Below, piece by piece: positions 43,589 through 52,147 of a DNA stretch of 64,000 bases. Where the stretch lies: positions 3,804,501 to 3,868,500 of the forward strand of contig NZ_JAUSYD010000001.1 of NCBI RefSeq assembly GCF_030816615.1, read 5' to 3'. The stretch's first letter is position 1. Each line of letters starts with the position of its first letter. Source of the DNA: Streptomyces sp. B1I3 (GTDB lineage Bacteria; Actinomycetota; Actinomycetes; Streptomycetales; Streptomycetaceae). The notes beneath the pieces are model-generated. The model did not search any database, was not told where the DNA came from, and worked only from the letters and a program-made list of their open reading frames with translations. Both the position numbers and the translations under genes were made by a program.

Positions 43589-44875
43589 TCAGGCGTCGGA
43601 GCCCACCTTGCGGCGGCGTACGACGAACAGCGCGCCCGCGCCGATCGCCACGGCCGCACCGCTCGCGAGGGCGAGCTGCGAGGTCGCGGAGGAGGAGCCC
43701 GTCGCCGCGAGGCTGCCGGTCACCGGGCGGGCCGAGGCGCCGCTCTGCGGCTTGACGCCCGAGGTGTTCGGCTTGTTCGTGCTGGGCTTCGCGTCATCGA
43801 CCTTGCCGGGCTTGCTGCCCGCGGCGGCGATCAGGAACTCGTAACCCTCGAGGTCCGGGCTCCCGCCGCAGGAGCCGTTGTCGTTGAAGTAGTCACCGGC
43901 GACGAAGGTGACGCCGTTGCCCGCGGGGGCCGAGGCGTCGATCGCGAGGCGCATCTTGATGTCGGCGTGAGCATGGGCCTTCAGCGGGCTGATGGCGTCC
44001 ATGTAGTGCTCGTTGTCGACGGTCTGCCACTTGGAGGACGAGCCGTTGGACCACTGCAGGTGGACCAGCTTGTCGATGTCCTTGAGGCCGCTCTCGTCGG
44101 TCGCGTGGATGTAGGCGAACGGAAGCACCTCGTCCATGGTCTTGTCGGTGCCGTTGGTCACCCGGAGCTTGAAGTTGACCTTCGTACCGGCGACCACGGT
44201 GGACGGCAGGCCCGTCACGACCGTGGTGAGCTTGGCCTCGGGGACGCAATCGTCGTCGTCGCCCTCACCTTCCTCGGCTTCTTCCTCCACGGCCTTGGCC
44301 AGTGCCGCGTCGGCGGCGTTCTTGTCGGCGAGCGCCTGCTTGACCGCCTTCTGCGCCGTGCCGATCTTCCGGGCCAGGTTCACCCGCTCGTCGTCGAGCG
44401 CGGTCCCGGCTTCGGTGGCCTTGGCTTCGGCGGCGGTCTTGGCCTCGCCTGCGGCTGCGGCGGCGGTCTGCGCCTCGGCGAGCTTCGTCGCCGCTGCGGT
44501 CTTTTCCTCCTCGGTGGCGGTCTCCGGAAGGGCGTCGATCGCAGCCTGGGCGTCGACAACCGCCTGGTCGGCGGCGGTCTTCGCGGCGGCGGCCTCTGTC
44601 GCAACCTTCTTGGCAGCCTCGGCGGCTATGCGCAGAGGAAAGGTATCGAGATCGGTGGCTTCCAGTGCCGCCTCGGCGGCGCTCTCCGCCGCTACGGCGT
44701 CGTCGTATGCCGTCTGTGCTGCGGCCGCGGCCTTCTCCAGCTCCGCGATGGACGGCTTGTCCTGCGTCTGCGCTGCCGGCTTTTCGTCGGCGAACGCGGG
44801 GGTGACCGAGAGCAGGAGTGCGGGAGTGGTCACGGCGGCGGCAACAGCGGTGGCAAGAATCCGGCGAATCTTCAC
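43589..44875 (-). CDS. Secreted Ala-rich coiled-coil surface protein with LAXTG sortase signal
   Basis: 428 aa. A Sec signal (KIRRILATAVAAAVTTPALL ending near AFA) is followed by ~170 residues of Ala/Lys/Glu-rich helix, probably coiled coil (AAEAALEATD through KNAADAALAKAVEEE), then an acidic EGDDDD turn, then a ~150-residue beta domain (LTTVVTGLPSTVVAGTKVNF to LEGYEFLIAA) with one Cys pair. The C-terminus has LAATG, a hydrophobic helix and RRRK, the class E sortase anchor of streptomycetes. GTG start with GAAGGG upstream. Probably wall-anchored. Confidence 0.85.
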   Translation of the reverse strand: MKIRRILATAVAAAVTTPALLLSVTPAFADEKPAAQTQDKPSIAELEKAAAAAQTAYDDAVAAESAAEAALEATDLDTFPLRIAAEAAKKVATEAAAAKTAADQAVVDAQAAIDALPETATEEEKTAAATKLAEAQTAAAAAGEAKTAAEAKATEAGTALDDERVNLARKIGTAQKAVKQALADKNAADAALAKAVEEEAEEGEGDDDDCVPEAKLTTVVTGLPSTVVAGTKVNFKLRVTNGTDKTMDEVLPFAYIHATDESGLKDIDKLVHLQWSNGSSSKWQTVDNEHYMDAISPLKAHAHADIKMRLAIDASAPAGNGVTFVAGDYFNDNGSCGGSPDLEGYEFLIAAAGSKPGKVDDAKPSTNKPNTSGVKPQSGASARPVTGSLAATGSSSATSQLALASGAAVAIGAGALFVVRRRKVGSDA

Positions 44876-45051
44876 AAGAGCCCTTCAGGGTCCGAAAAAG
44901 AAGAAGGGGCCGCAGCGGAATGGGACACGCACGTGCGACCTGGGGTGATCGTATGGCTGGAGCGACGATCGGCCCGCACGAATTCTTCACCCGTTCCGCC
45001 CGGTACCGCGCCGTCACGGCAGACAGAAAAGACGAAAAGGTGCAGTTGCTT

Positions 45052-45907
45052 TCAGCAGCTGTGTTTTCGCTGTGAGGAATGCCACATGCCTGACGAGCCG
45101 GCCATCCGCATATCCCTCTCGATGCCTGTCCCGGCGAGCGCCTGCACCTGCGCGTATGTGAAGGCCTCCCCGCTCACCGGCCGGCCGGAGCGGACGTCCA
45201 CCGCCGCGGCCACGGCGGCAGCGAGTGCGCGGCGGTGGAGGAGCGACCCGAGGCTCACCCGCCGTACGCCCAGCGCTGCCAGCTCCGGGACGGTCGGGCC
45301 TCCGGGTGAGTACAGGATGTTGAGAGGCACTTCGAGCATGCCCACCAGCTCGGCGATGCGCGCGGGGTCGGTGAGTCCCGGTACGAACACGCCGTCGCAA
45401 CCCGCCTGTTGGTAGGCCGTGAGGCGACGCAGTGTCTCCGCCCCGCGACCGCTGCCGGGGAGCCAGTGGGTGTCGGTGCGGGCGTTGACGAAGAGGGACG
45501 GCACGGCCTCCTTCACGGCGGATATCTTCGCCGCGTGCAGCTCGGCAGGGGCGAGACCGCCGTCCGCCCTGCCGTCCTCGATGTTGATGCCGACCGCGCC
45601 GGCGACGGCGAGCTCACGGGCCAGCTCGGCCACGCCCGCCGGGTCGTCGCCGAAACCGCCCTCGACGTCCACGGAGAGCAGGAAGCCTCCCGCACCGAGC
45701 CGTGCTGCCAGCCGCAGCGTCTCGTCCCGCGTCGCCCCACACCCGTCCGGCAGGCCGGCCGCGGCTGCGACGCCGAGGCTCGTCGTGCCGATGGCCGGGA
45801 AGCCGTGCGAGGCGAGAGCCGCCGCCGAGGCGTGGTCCCACGCGTTGGGGAGCAGCAGCGGCGCACCGGTGCGGTGCAGTGCGGTGCAGTGCGGCGAAGG
45901 CGTTCAC
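45052..45907 (-). pseudogene. PEP mutase / isocitrate lyase family gene broken by a 10-bp duplication
   Basis: In one frame the product runs TGAPLLLPNAWDHASAAALA, GFPAIGTTSLGVAAAAGLPD, LLSVDVEGGFGDD, VGINIEDGRADGG, FVNARTDTHWL and on to the stop at 45052. This is a typical family member with the metal-binding DVEGGFG and IEDG. Its start (GTG 45907, VNAFAALHRT) lies in another frame because GCGGTGCAGT is duplicated in tandem at 45871-45890. Removing one copy restores VNAFAALHRTGAPLLLP exactly. The only in-frame starts downstream would lose the N-terminal strand. Confidence 0.85.
45871..45890. repeat. 10-bp tandem duplication causing a frameshift
   Basis: GCGGTGCAGT twice, exactly. See the disrupted PEP mutase family gene. 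Confidence 0.92.
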
Positions 45908-46494
45908 GCCTGGCTCCCCCGGTGTGCGGTTGGTGCGAGCTCGCCCAGGGCGTCGGCGTAGTAGACGGACTCCGCCACGTGGAAGGCGAGGCCCCGGAAC
46001 GTCCATCCGGTGCCGGGCGAGTGGTCGAGCTGCTCGGCGGTCAGGGAGCCGAGGCGCCGGGCCCAGATGCCGGCCAGCCGGACGAGCCGGCTGCACGCCT
46101 CCTCGAGGTCGTCCTGGGTGAAGGGGGCGAGGTCGGCGGGGGTCGTGACCGCCGACGCGCGCCAGTGGTCGGGCTCCGTCTCCTCCCCGGCGAGACGTGC
46201 CTCCAGCTCGGCGAGATGGTCGACCAGGTGGTCGGCCACCCGGCGGATCGCCTTGTGCGGGGTGTAGTCGCGGCCGTCGGTGTGGACGGGGCATCCGTCC
46301 CAGGCCGTCCATGTGGCGGCGAGAGCGAGTACGTGGTCCACCATCGCCGTGACGACCTGTGCGGGATCACGGTCGTCGGTCACCGGTCCGTCCCCCGCCG
46401 GGGTGTCCGTTGCCGGGGTGTCCCCCACCAGGGTGTCCGCCGGGGTCGCTGTGACGGGTGGGGTGTCCGGGGCGAGCTGCTCGATGTCGGTCAT
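45904..46494 (-). CDS. DinB/maleylpyruvate isomerase-like protein
   Basis: About 196 aa from ATG 46494 (MTDIEQLAPDTPPVTATPAD). A disordered Thr/Pro/Asp-rich N-terminus precedes a four-helix DinB-like domain (AQVVTAMVDHVLALAATWTA, YTPHKAIRRVADHLVDHLAE, TGWTFRGLAFHVAESVYYAD), with His residues suited to a metal site. An in-frame ATG at 46527 lies inside a terminator-like palindrome, so the shorter form is preferred. Its stop overlaps the GTG of the disrupted PEP mutase family gene, showing the two were coupled. Confidence 0.78.
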   Translation of the reverse strand: MTDIEQLAPDTPPVTATPADTLVGDTPATDTPAGDGPVTDDRDPAQVVTAMVDHVLALAATWTAWDGCPVHTDGRDYTPHKAIRRVADHLVDHLAELEARLAGEETEPDHWRASAVTTPADLAPFTQDDLEEACSRLVRLAGIWARRLGSLTAEQLDHSPGTGWTFRGLAFHVAESVYYADALGELAPTAHRGSQA

Positions 46495-46515
46495 GCGGGC
46501 CACGCTAGGGGCGTG

Positions 46516-46539
46516 ATCCTTCGGCATCCGCCGAAGGAT
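46516..46539 (-). terminator. Terminator-like palindrome after the IclR gene
   Basis: ATCCTTCGGC-ATCC-GCCGAAGGAT, a perfect 10-bp stem with a 4-base loop, 30 bases past the IclR stop. It could also be an operator for the following gene. Confidence 0.6.
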
Positions 46540-46569
46540 GCCGGTGCACGGACCTGATGCGGGAAGCCC

Positions 46570-47328
46570 TCAGAAGCTGAGCGTCAGACCGCGCGTCACC
46601 CGGCCCGCCGAGGACAGCAGCATCTCGCGGGCCTGACTGGTCCGGTACATCCTGTCGGCCCGGAAGGAGATGCCGAGCGAGCCGAGCGTGTCCCCGTTGA
46701 ACACGGGCACCGCGATGCAGACCGTGCCGAGGGCGTACTCCTCGCGGTCCATGACGGAGGGGGTCGGCAGTGAAGCCTCGAGCTGCCGTATCAGCTCCTC
46801 GCGGTGGGTGATCGTACGAGGGGTGAGGTCGGCGAGGGAGTGCCGGGAGAGGTACTCGCCGCGCGCCTCTTCGTTCAGCTCGCGCAGGACGCACTTGCCG
46901 AGGGCGGTGGCGTGCCCGGCGTCCTCGAAGCCGACCCAGAGGTTGGCACGGGGAGCCAGCGGCCCGTCGACGATCTCGGCGACACGGATCTCGCCGTCCT
47001 CGTAGAAGGTCAGGTAGGCGGCGGCGGACATCCCGTCCCGGAGGGCCGCGAGGGCGGGCCGGACGGCGGCGAGCAGGCCCTCCCCGCGGCTCGCGGTCCG
47101 CAAGCGGTTGGGCATGTCACCGATGACGTACCCGCCGTCGTCCAGCTTCCGCAGATACCCGTCCTGGGTGAGCGTGCGCAGGAGGTGGTTCGCGGTCTCC
47201 GGCTCCAGGCCCGACTCCCGCGTCAGCTGTTCGGCGAGGGCTCCGCCCTCATGGGCACCCGCGACTTCCAGCAGGCGGTATGCCCGCCGGACGGAAGCCA
47301 GGAGCGAGAGGCTCGGCTGATCACCCAT
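46570..47328 (-). CDS. IclR-family transcriptional regulator
   Basis: 252 aa. An N-terminal winged HTH (LLEVAGAHEGGALAEQLTRE, ETANHLLRTLTQDGYLRKLD) precedes an effector domain (ALGKCVLRELNEEARGEYLS, SVMDREEYALGTVCIAVPVF, LGSLGISFRADRM). The DHTATGKALL-like segment is HATALGKCVL, as expected. The likely target is the neighbouring DinB/PEP-mutase unit or a distant catabolic operon; no operator was identified. Confidence 0.9.
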   Translation of the reverse strand: MGDQPSLSLLASVRRAYRLLEVAGAHEGGALAEQLTRESGLEPETANHLLRTLTQDGYLRKLDDGGYVIGDMPNRLRTASRGEGLLAAVRPALAALRDGMSAAAYLTFYEDGEIRVAEIVDGPLAPRANLWVGFEDAGHATALGKCVLRELNEEARGEYLSRHSLADLTPRTITHREELIRQLEASLPTPSVMDREEYALGTVCIAVPVFNGDTLGSLGISFRADRMYRTSQAREMLLSSAGRVTRGLTLSF

Positions 47329-47391
47329 TCCCCCAGCGTGGACCCGGCGCGGGGAGGCAGCAACGCAGAGCCCCTCCCCGCACCGCGCCCT

Positions 47392-47411
47392 GTACGCCGT
47401 GCCCGGCGTAC
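47392..47411 (-). terminator. Terminator of the alpha/beta hydrolase gene
   Basis: GTACGCCG-TGCC-CGGCGTAC, a perfect 8-bp stem 10 bases after the stop at 47421. Confidence 0.65.
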
Positions 47412-47420
47412 GCGGGCCGT

Positions 47421-48245
47421 CTACTGCTTGATGAAGTCGAGCAGGTCGGCGTTGAATGCCTCCTCGAACGCGCCGGTCAGGCCGTGCGGGGCGTTCGGGT
47501 AGACCTTGAGGGTGGCGTTACCGACGATCCGGGCCGCCTTGTGGGCGGAGTCGGCGATGGGCACGATCTGGTCGTCGTCACCGTGGGCGATCAGTGTGGG
47601 GATGCCCTCGAAGCGCTCCAGGTCCTGGGTGAAGTCGGTCTCCGAGAACTGGGCGACGCAGTCGTACGCGGCCTTGAGCCCTGCCTGCATGCTCATGAGC
47701 CAGAACGCGTCGCGCTCACCCTGCGAGACGGAGGAGCCGGGCCGGTTGGCACCGTAGAAGCTCTCGCTCAGGTTCCGGTAGAACTCGGAGCGGTCGCTCC
47801 GTACGCCCTCGCGGATGCCGTCGAAGACCTCGACGGGCAGTCCCTCGGGGTTGCTGTCGGTCCTGAGCATCTGCGGCGGCACGGCTCCGAGCAGCACGGC
47901 CTTCGCGACGCGGCCGGTGCCGTGCCGTCCGATGTAGCGGGCGACTTCGCCGCCGCCGGTGGAGTGGCCCACGAGGACGACGTCCTCGAGACCGAGGTGT
48001 TCGATCAGCTGCGCCAGGTCGTCGGCGTAGGTGTCCATGTCGTTGCCCTGCCAGGGCTGGTCGGAACGGCCGTGACCGCGCCGGTCATGGGCGATGGCGC
48101 GGAAGCCGTTCTCCGCCACCAGCCGCAGCTGGCCGTCCCAGGCGTCGGCGTTCAGGGGCCAGCCGTGGCTGAACACGACGGGCCGGCCGCTGCCCCAGTC
48201 CTTGTAGTGGATGCGTGTGCCGTCGCTGGTGGTGAAGTCGCTCAT
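47421..48245 (-). CDS. Alpha/beta hydrolase (non-haem chloroperoxidase-like)
   Basis: 274-aa esterase/perhydrolase of the cofactor-free haloperoxidase type. [10 protein letters not shown] forms the oxyanion region, GHSTGGGE the nucleophile elbow (Ser), HGDDDQIVP the acid, and NAPHGLTG the catalytic His. ATG 48245 follows AGAGG; upstream in-frame sequence overlaps the regulator's operators and is not coding. It is divergent from a tetR gene, and two TetR-type operators lie between them, so it is very likely repressed by that regulator. Confidence 0.92.
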   Translation of the reverse strand: MSDFTTSDGTRIHYKDWGSGRPVVFSHGWPLNADAWDGQLRLVAENGFRAIAHDRRGHGRSDQPWQGNDMDTYADDLAQLIEHLGLEDVVLVGHSTGGGEVARYIGRHGTGRVAKAVLLGAVPPQMLRTDSNPEGLPVEVFDGIREGVRSDRSEFYRNLSESFYGANRPGSSVSQGERDAFWLMSMQAGLKAAYDCVAQFSETDFTQDLERFEGIPTLIAHGDDDQIVPIADSAHKAARIVGNATLKVYPNAPHGLTGAFEEAFNADLLDFIKQ

Positions 48246-48326
48246 GGGATGAACCTCTTTCGATCCGTTGCCACAACGGGGACAGGGGGACAGGCGGCCG
48301 GTCCTGCGCGGCGAGCGTGCCACACG

Positions 48327-48348
48327 CAAGACAGACCGTTCTGTCTTG
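48327..48348. promoter_or_regulatory. TetR-type operator 1
   Basis: CAAGACAGA-CCGT-TCTGTCTTG, perfect 9-bp arms, on the hydrolase side of the divergent promoter region. A TATAGC-like element overlaps its edge. Confidence 0.75.
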
Positions 48349-48392
48349 TATAGCCTGCGGCCGGCCCGATGCGTTGTCAAGACGGCAAAGAG

Positions 48393-48406
48393 ACAGACCA
48401 GTCTGT
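48393..48406. promoter_or_regulatory. TetR-type operator 2
   Basis: ACAGAC-CA-GTCTGT, sharing the ACAGACC/TCTGT core with operator 1, 14 bases upstream of the tetR start, so autorepression is likely. Confidence 0.72.
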
Positions 48407-48419
48407 TAACGTGACGTCC

Positions 48420-49007
48420 ATGTCCGCGCAGACCCCGCCCGCACCCGCCTCACGCTCGGCGGCCCGCGACCGGCTCGTCACGGCCGCGGCCGGCATCTTC
48501 TACACGGACGGCATCCACTCCGTGGGCGTGGACCGGCTGATCGCGGCGGCCGGAGTGACCAAGGCGACGTTCTACCGGCACTTCCCCTCGAAGGAAGATC
48601 TGGTCCTCGCCTATCTGCGGCTGCGGGACGAAGCCATACGGGCCGAGATCGACCGCGCCGCCGCTGCGGCGTCCGATCCGCGCGGGCAGGTGGCCTCCGT
48701 GATGGAGTGGCTGGCCGCAGAGGTGTGCGGGCCCGGCTTCCGCGGCTGCCCGTTCATCAACGCGGCAGCCGAATACCCGGAGCCGGACCACCCGGTCCGT
48801 CAGCTGGTGGCCGAGCACCGCGCCTGGTTCCGCGAGACCCTCGCCGGACTGCTGCGCGCGGCCGGACACCCGGCCCCGGAGGCCGCAGCGGCCTCACTGC
48901 TGCTGGCGCGCGACGGGGCGATGGTCGGGGGGTACCTCGACGGCAGTGACGCCCGCGCCACCCTGCTCCGCACCGCCGACGCCCTGATGGCCCACGTCGG
49001 CGACTGA
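48420..49007 (+). CDS. TetR-family transcriptional regulator
   Basis: 195 aa. N-terminal [54 protein letters not shown]. The ligand domain includes [20 protein letters not shown], a TetR_C subgroup with Cys residues seen in regulators of peroxide or electrophile detoxification. ATG 48420 directly follows the second operator. It is divergent from the alpha/beta hydrolase. Confidence 0.93.
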   Translation: MSAQTPPAPASRSAARDRLVTAAAGIFYTDGIHSVGVDRLIAAAGVTKATFYRHFPSKEDLVLAYLRLRDEAIRAEIDRAAAAASDPRGQVASVMEWLAAEVCGPGFRGCPFINAAAEYPEPDHPVRQLVAEHRAWFRETLAGLLRAAGHPAPEAAAASLLLARDGAMVGGYLDGSDARATLLRTADALMAHVGD

Positions 49008-49082
49008 TTTCGGGCGGCCCCCAGGCCCCCGGGCCCCGGCCCCCAGGCCCCCGAGCCCTCGGCCGGCGCCGACCGCCTCCGC

Positions 49083-49160
49083 TGCCCCTCGTCGGACGCG
49101 CCCCTCGTCGGACGCGCCCCTCGGCAGACGCCCCTCGCCGGACGCCCCCCGTCAGACGCC
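49083..49160. repeat. Degenerate 16-bp tandem repeats
   Basis: About five copies of CGCCCCTCGTCGGACG-like sequence between the tetR and crp-type genes, running into the last codons of the latter. Confidence 0.65.
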
Positions 49161-49838
49161 CGTCGCCTGCGCTGTCGCCGTCGCCAGCTCCTCCGGGTCC
49201 AGGACGGTCAACTGCCGCTGCCGGGGACCCGTCCGGAGCAAACCCTGGACCGACAGGCGCTTCAGGTGCCGTTGCACCGAGGCACGGCTCACCCCGCACC
49301 ACTCCGCCAGATCCGTCTGGGCGACCCCGTACAGGATGACGCCCGCGGAGCCGGGGACGGCGACCCCCTCCGTGCGGGCCAGTCGCGCGAGCAGCCTGTT
49401 GAGCCGCACCTCGGTCGCGGCCGCGGCGATCTCCGTGCGACCGCGGTCCGCCTCCTGGAGCCGGTTCAGCGCGACGGTCAGCAGGTGCTTCGTCACACCG
49501 GGATGCGTCTCCATCAGCTGCTGGAACTTCGAGGCCGGCAGGACGTGGACGAGGACCCGCGTCACCGCCGTCACCTCGGCGGTCCGGCGCCCCTCCCGCA
49601 CGGCCGCCATCTCACCGATGATGTCGCCCGGCCCTCGCGCCGCGAGATAGGAGCGACTGCCGTCCTCACGACCCCCCGTGACACGGCACGTGCCCTCGGA
49701 TATGACCCCCGTCCAGCGGTCCGCGTCGGTTTCGGCCACCAGGCGCTGTCCGGCCCGGTAGGAGCGTCCGCGGCCGAACCTCATGAGCGCCGACTTCTCC
49801 GAATCGTCCAGCATGTCCCAGAAACGTAAGACTGTCAT
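49152..49838 (-). CDS. Crp/Fnr-family transcriptional regulator
   Basis: 228 aa. The cyclic-nucleotide domain retains the phosphate-binding cassette GEMAAVREGRRTAEVTA (Glu and Arg in place). A long dimer helix follows, and the C-terminal HTH is LAEWCGVSRASVQRHLKRL. ATG 49838 begins MTVLRFWDML. It is divergent from an operon encoding a nucleotidyl-cyclase-like protein, so that product may supply its ligand (inference). Confidence 0.92.
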   Translation of the reverse strand: MTVLRFWDMLDDSEKSALMRFGRGRSYRAGQRLVAETDADRWTGVISEGTCRVTGGREDGSRSYLAARGPGDIIGEMAAVREGRRTAEVTAVTRVLVHVLPASKFQQLMETHPGVTKHLLTVALNRLQEADRGRTEIAAAATEVRLNRLLARLARTEGVAVPGSAGVILYGVAQTDLAEWCGVSRASVQRHLKRLSVQGLLRTGPRQRQLTVLDPEELATATAQATGV

Positions 49839-49946
49839 GAAGTAACTATGGGCTCAGGCGGGCCAACTAGGCCTCAGATGACGCTTTTTGGTCGCTATCG
49901 ACCTGCTTCGATGCTTGCACTTGCAGGAGCGGCCCAGGAGAAACAC

Positions 49947-50600
49947 GTGACAGAGCAGCCGGGTGCACAGGGCAGTCACACCGTCAGAGGCGATAGCAAC
50001 ATCTCGTTTCAGGCCAACGGCGACATACGGATGAAGAACGCGAACATCGCCGGGCGCGACATCAACATCACCAAGGTCAAGCAGTACGTCAGGAACCATC
50101 CCGTGGTGTCCCTCACCGCGATCGCCACCGTGCTCGCGGCGTCCGTGTACGGCGGTGTCCAGGTGGCGACGTCCGACAGCGGCGTCGACCTCTCCGTCGT
50201 GAGCGAGCCCGGCGCGGCGGGCGCCTTCCACACGTCCGAACAGGTCCGTGTCGCGGAACGGATCGGGGACGCCGCGGCATGGTGCACGCTTGTCGCGCCC
50301 ACCGACGGCGGGTGCGAGAAGAGCCTGTCCGGCGCGTTCGCGGGGCGCAGCCAGGCGTACCGGGACAAGGTCGGCCACGTCTCCATCGGCAAGGCCACCG
50401 CGAGCGCCACCGAGGCCCAGGTGCCGCTGAGCTGGGACGGTGAGAAGCAGGGGACCATCCCGCTCGAGTGGTCAGGCGGACGGTGGCAGCTCAGCGCGTC
50501 CGACTACGGGCTGGTCAAGCTGGGAGGCGGTGTCTTCCTCTCGCTCGTGGACGCGCAGGAGGGCAACCTGAAGCTCGGCGGAATCCCGATCCCGTCATGA
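49947..50600 (+). CDS. Single-pass membrane protein with NIAGRD motif
   Basis: 217-aa protein of unknown function. Residues 14-45 form a short beta-repeat (GDSNISFQANGDIRMKNA, NIAGRDINIT), then one membrane helix (HPVVSLTAIATVLAASVYGG, 51-70), then an extracytoplasmic domain with a Cys pair (AAWCTLVAPTDGGCEKSL). GTG 49947 follows AGGAG by 6 bases. The G-N-x-x-AGRDI type motif is widespread in bacterial signalling and conflict proteins. The stop overlaps the cyclase-like gene (ATGA), which carries the same motif at its C-terminus. Confidence 0.75.
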   Translation: MTEQPGAQGSHTVRGDSNISFQANGDIRMKNANIAGRDINITKVKQYVRNHPVVSLTAIATVLAASVYGGVQVATSDSGVDLSVVSEPGAAGAFHTSEQVRVAERIGDAAAWCTLVAPTDGGCEKSLSGAFAGRSQAYRDKVGHVSIGKATASATEAQVPLSWDGEKQGTIPLEWSGGRWQLSASDYGLVKLGGGVFLSLVDAQEGNLKLGGIPIPS

Positions 50601-51388
50601 GTGCCGACCGGTCCCTCCCGCTCTCCCCCGAGGGCTCGGCCACCGTGGGCCCGCCCGCGCACGCCACCCTCCTGGTCGCCGACATCGAACGGTTCAGCTC
50701 ACGGGACGGCGCCGACCAGATGCGCACCCGCGAGGCGATGTACGGCGAGTTCCGTGCCGCGTTCACCGAGTCCGTCTGGTCCTCCTGCCTGCACGAGGAC
50801 CGTGGTGACGGCCTGCTGGTGGTCATTCCGCAGCAGATCCCCAAGTCGGTGGTGCTCGGCGAGTTCCTGCCCCGCCTCGACGCGGCGCTCGGGCGCCGGC
50901 GTCGGGACGACCCGCTGCTGAGGATGCGGATCGCCGTCCACGCCGGTGACGTCCACTTCGACGAGCACGGCATCGGCGGTCACGCCGTGAACCGGACGTT
51001 CCGGCTGTGCGACAGCGATCCGCTGCGGAAGGCCATCGGGGTGACCCGCGGCGATCTCGCCCTGCTGGTGTCCGAGGCCATCCACGAGGACGTGGTCCGC
51101 GGTGGCTACCCGGGCATCGCCCCGCAGACGTTCCACGCGGTCGACGTCCGCGTCAAGGAGACGGCGGTACGCGCCTGGCTCCATGTCCCCGGGGACGCGG
51201 ACGCGGCCCGCCGGGTCGCCGCCGAGGCCCCCCGGAGCCCGGTGGACGACACCCGGGACGCACCTCCGCGGGGCGGCGTCTCGCTCTCCGCGGGCGGCGA
51301 TCTGCGCCTCGGACCCCGCAACAACATCGCCGGACGCGACCTGCGCATCGACGGGGAGACCCCTCCCCGGCGCTGGTGGCGACGCTGA
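50597..51388 (+). CDS. Class III nucleotidyl cyclase-like protein with C-terminal NIAGRD motif
   Basis: 263 aa. The catalytic core has the first metal Asp29 (LLVADIERF), DRGDG (68-72, second Asp), RMRIAVHAGDVHFDEHGIGG and AVNRTFRLCDS with the Asn132/Arg136 transition-state pair, so it looks active. Substrate-specifying residues could not be assigned. Residues ~232-253 (GGDLRLGPRNNIAGRDLRID) repeat the motif of the preceding protein, suggesting association. It may make the ligand for the divergent Crp-type regulator. Confidence 0.8.
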   Translation: MSADRSLPLSPEGSATVGPPAHATLLVADIERFSSRDGADQMRTREAMYGEFRAAFTESVWSSCLHEDRGDGLLVVIPQQIPKSVVLGEFLPRLDAALGRRRRDDPLLRMRIAVHAGDVHFDEHGIGGHAVNRTFRLCDSDPLRKAIGVTRGDLALLVSEAIHEDVVRGGYPGIAPQTFHAVDVRVKETAVRAWLHVPGDADAARRVAAEAPRSPVDDTRDAPPRGGVSLSAGGDLRLGPRNNIAGRDLRIDGETPPRRWWRR

Positions 51389-51408
51389 GCAGGAAGAGGA
51401 CCACCCTC

Positions 51409-51774
51409 ATGACAGGCATACGTCCGGCACCGCTCAGCGCGGTCGGCGCCGCTCTGCTGATCCTCACCACAGCCGCCTGCGGCAGCTTCGGGCCCGTCGG
51501 CAAGGAGGAGGTGTGCACGGGCTTCGACGAACTCAGCGCCCAGTTCGTGCAGGGCAACGGCGTCATCGGCAACCCGCTGTTCCGCAAGGCCGAGGAGATG
51601 GCCGACCTCGCCGACCGGTACGACGGGACGCCGGACCTCTCCGAGGACGCCGACGGACTCCACAAGGTCGCCGACTCCGACTCGATGTCGGGTCAGGACC
51701 TCGCGGAGAACACCACCCGGATCGCCGGACTCTGTGATCGGCCCATGGGCTTCGGCACCGGCTTCGACTTCTGA
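51409..51774 (+). CDS. Small secreted lipoprotein
   Basis: 121 aa. The signal sequence ends in a lipobox, LTTAACGSF (Cys at about 25). The mature part is acidic and helical (NPLFRKAEEMADLADRYDGT) with two further Cys. AGGAAGAGG precedes the ATG. Fourth gene of the rightward cyclase operon; function unknown. Confidence 0.82.
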   Translation: MTGIRPAPLSAVGAALLILTTAACGSFGPVGKEEVCTGFDELSAQFVQGNGVIGNPLFRKAEEMADLADRYDGTPDLSEDADGLHKVADSDSMSGQDLAENTTRIAGLCDRPMGFGTGFDF

Positions 51775-51825
51775 ACCACGCGTCGCTCCACGGCGCCCAC
51801 CCGACCGCCTCGGAAGGACACCACC

Positions 51826-52089
51826 ATGCAATGGACCGCGTACGAAATCTTCTCCGTGATCTCCGGACTGATCCTGATCGGGGCCGCCTTCGCCCCCGGT
51901 CTCTCCACGAAGTATCGCGCCTACGCCCTGCTGGGCGGCGCGTTCTTCGCGGGCTACGGCTTCTACGTCGCCAACCAGGCGTCCGGCACCTACGAGTTCC
52001 CCGTCTTCATCTTCGTGATCCCGGCGTTGGCGGTGCTGTACCTGCTGTACAGGCTGTTCGGCGGGGCCGGGGGTTCGTCGGCGGGCTGA
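51826..52089 (+). CDS. Small membrane protein
   Basis: 87 aa with three hydrophobic helices (IFSVISGLILIGAAFAPG, YALLGGAFFAGYGFYVA, FPVFIFVIPALAVLYLLYRL). GGAAGGA precedes the ATG. Last gene before the terminator at 52113; function unknown. Confidence 0.8.
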   Translation: MQWTAYEIFSVISGLILIGAAFAPGLSTKYRAYALLGGAFFAGYGFYVANQASGTYEFPVFIFVIPALAVLYLLYRLFGGAGGSSAG

Positions 52090-52112
52090 GGGGCGCAGCC
52101 GCGCACGGGAGT

Positions 52113-52142
52113 GAGGGGGACGGGCCGCGGCCCGTCCCCCTC
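52113..52142. terminator. Bidirectional terminator, cyclase operon / cobN
   Basis: GAGGGGGACGGGCC and GGCCCGTCCCCCTC, a perfect 14-bp stem between convergent genes. Confidence 0.82.
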
Positions 52143-52147
52143 GGCGC

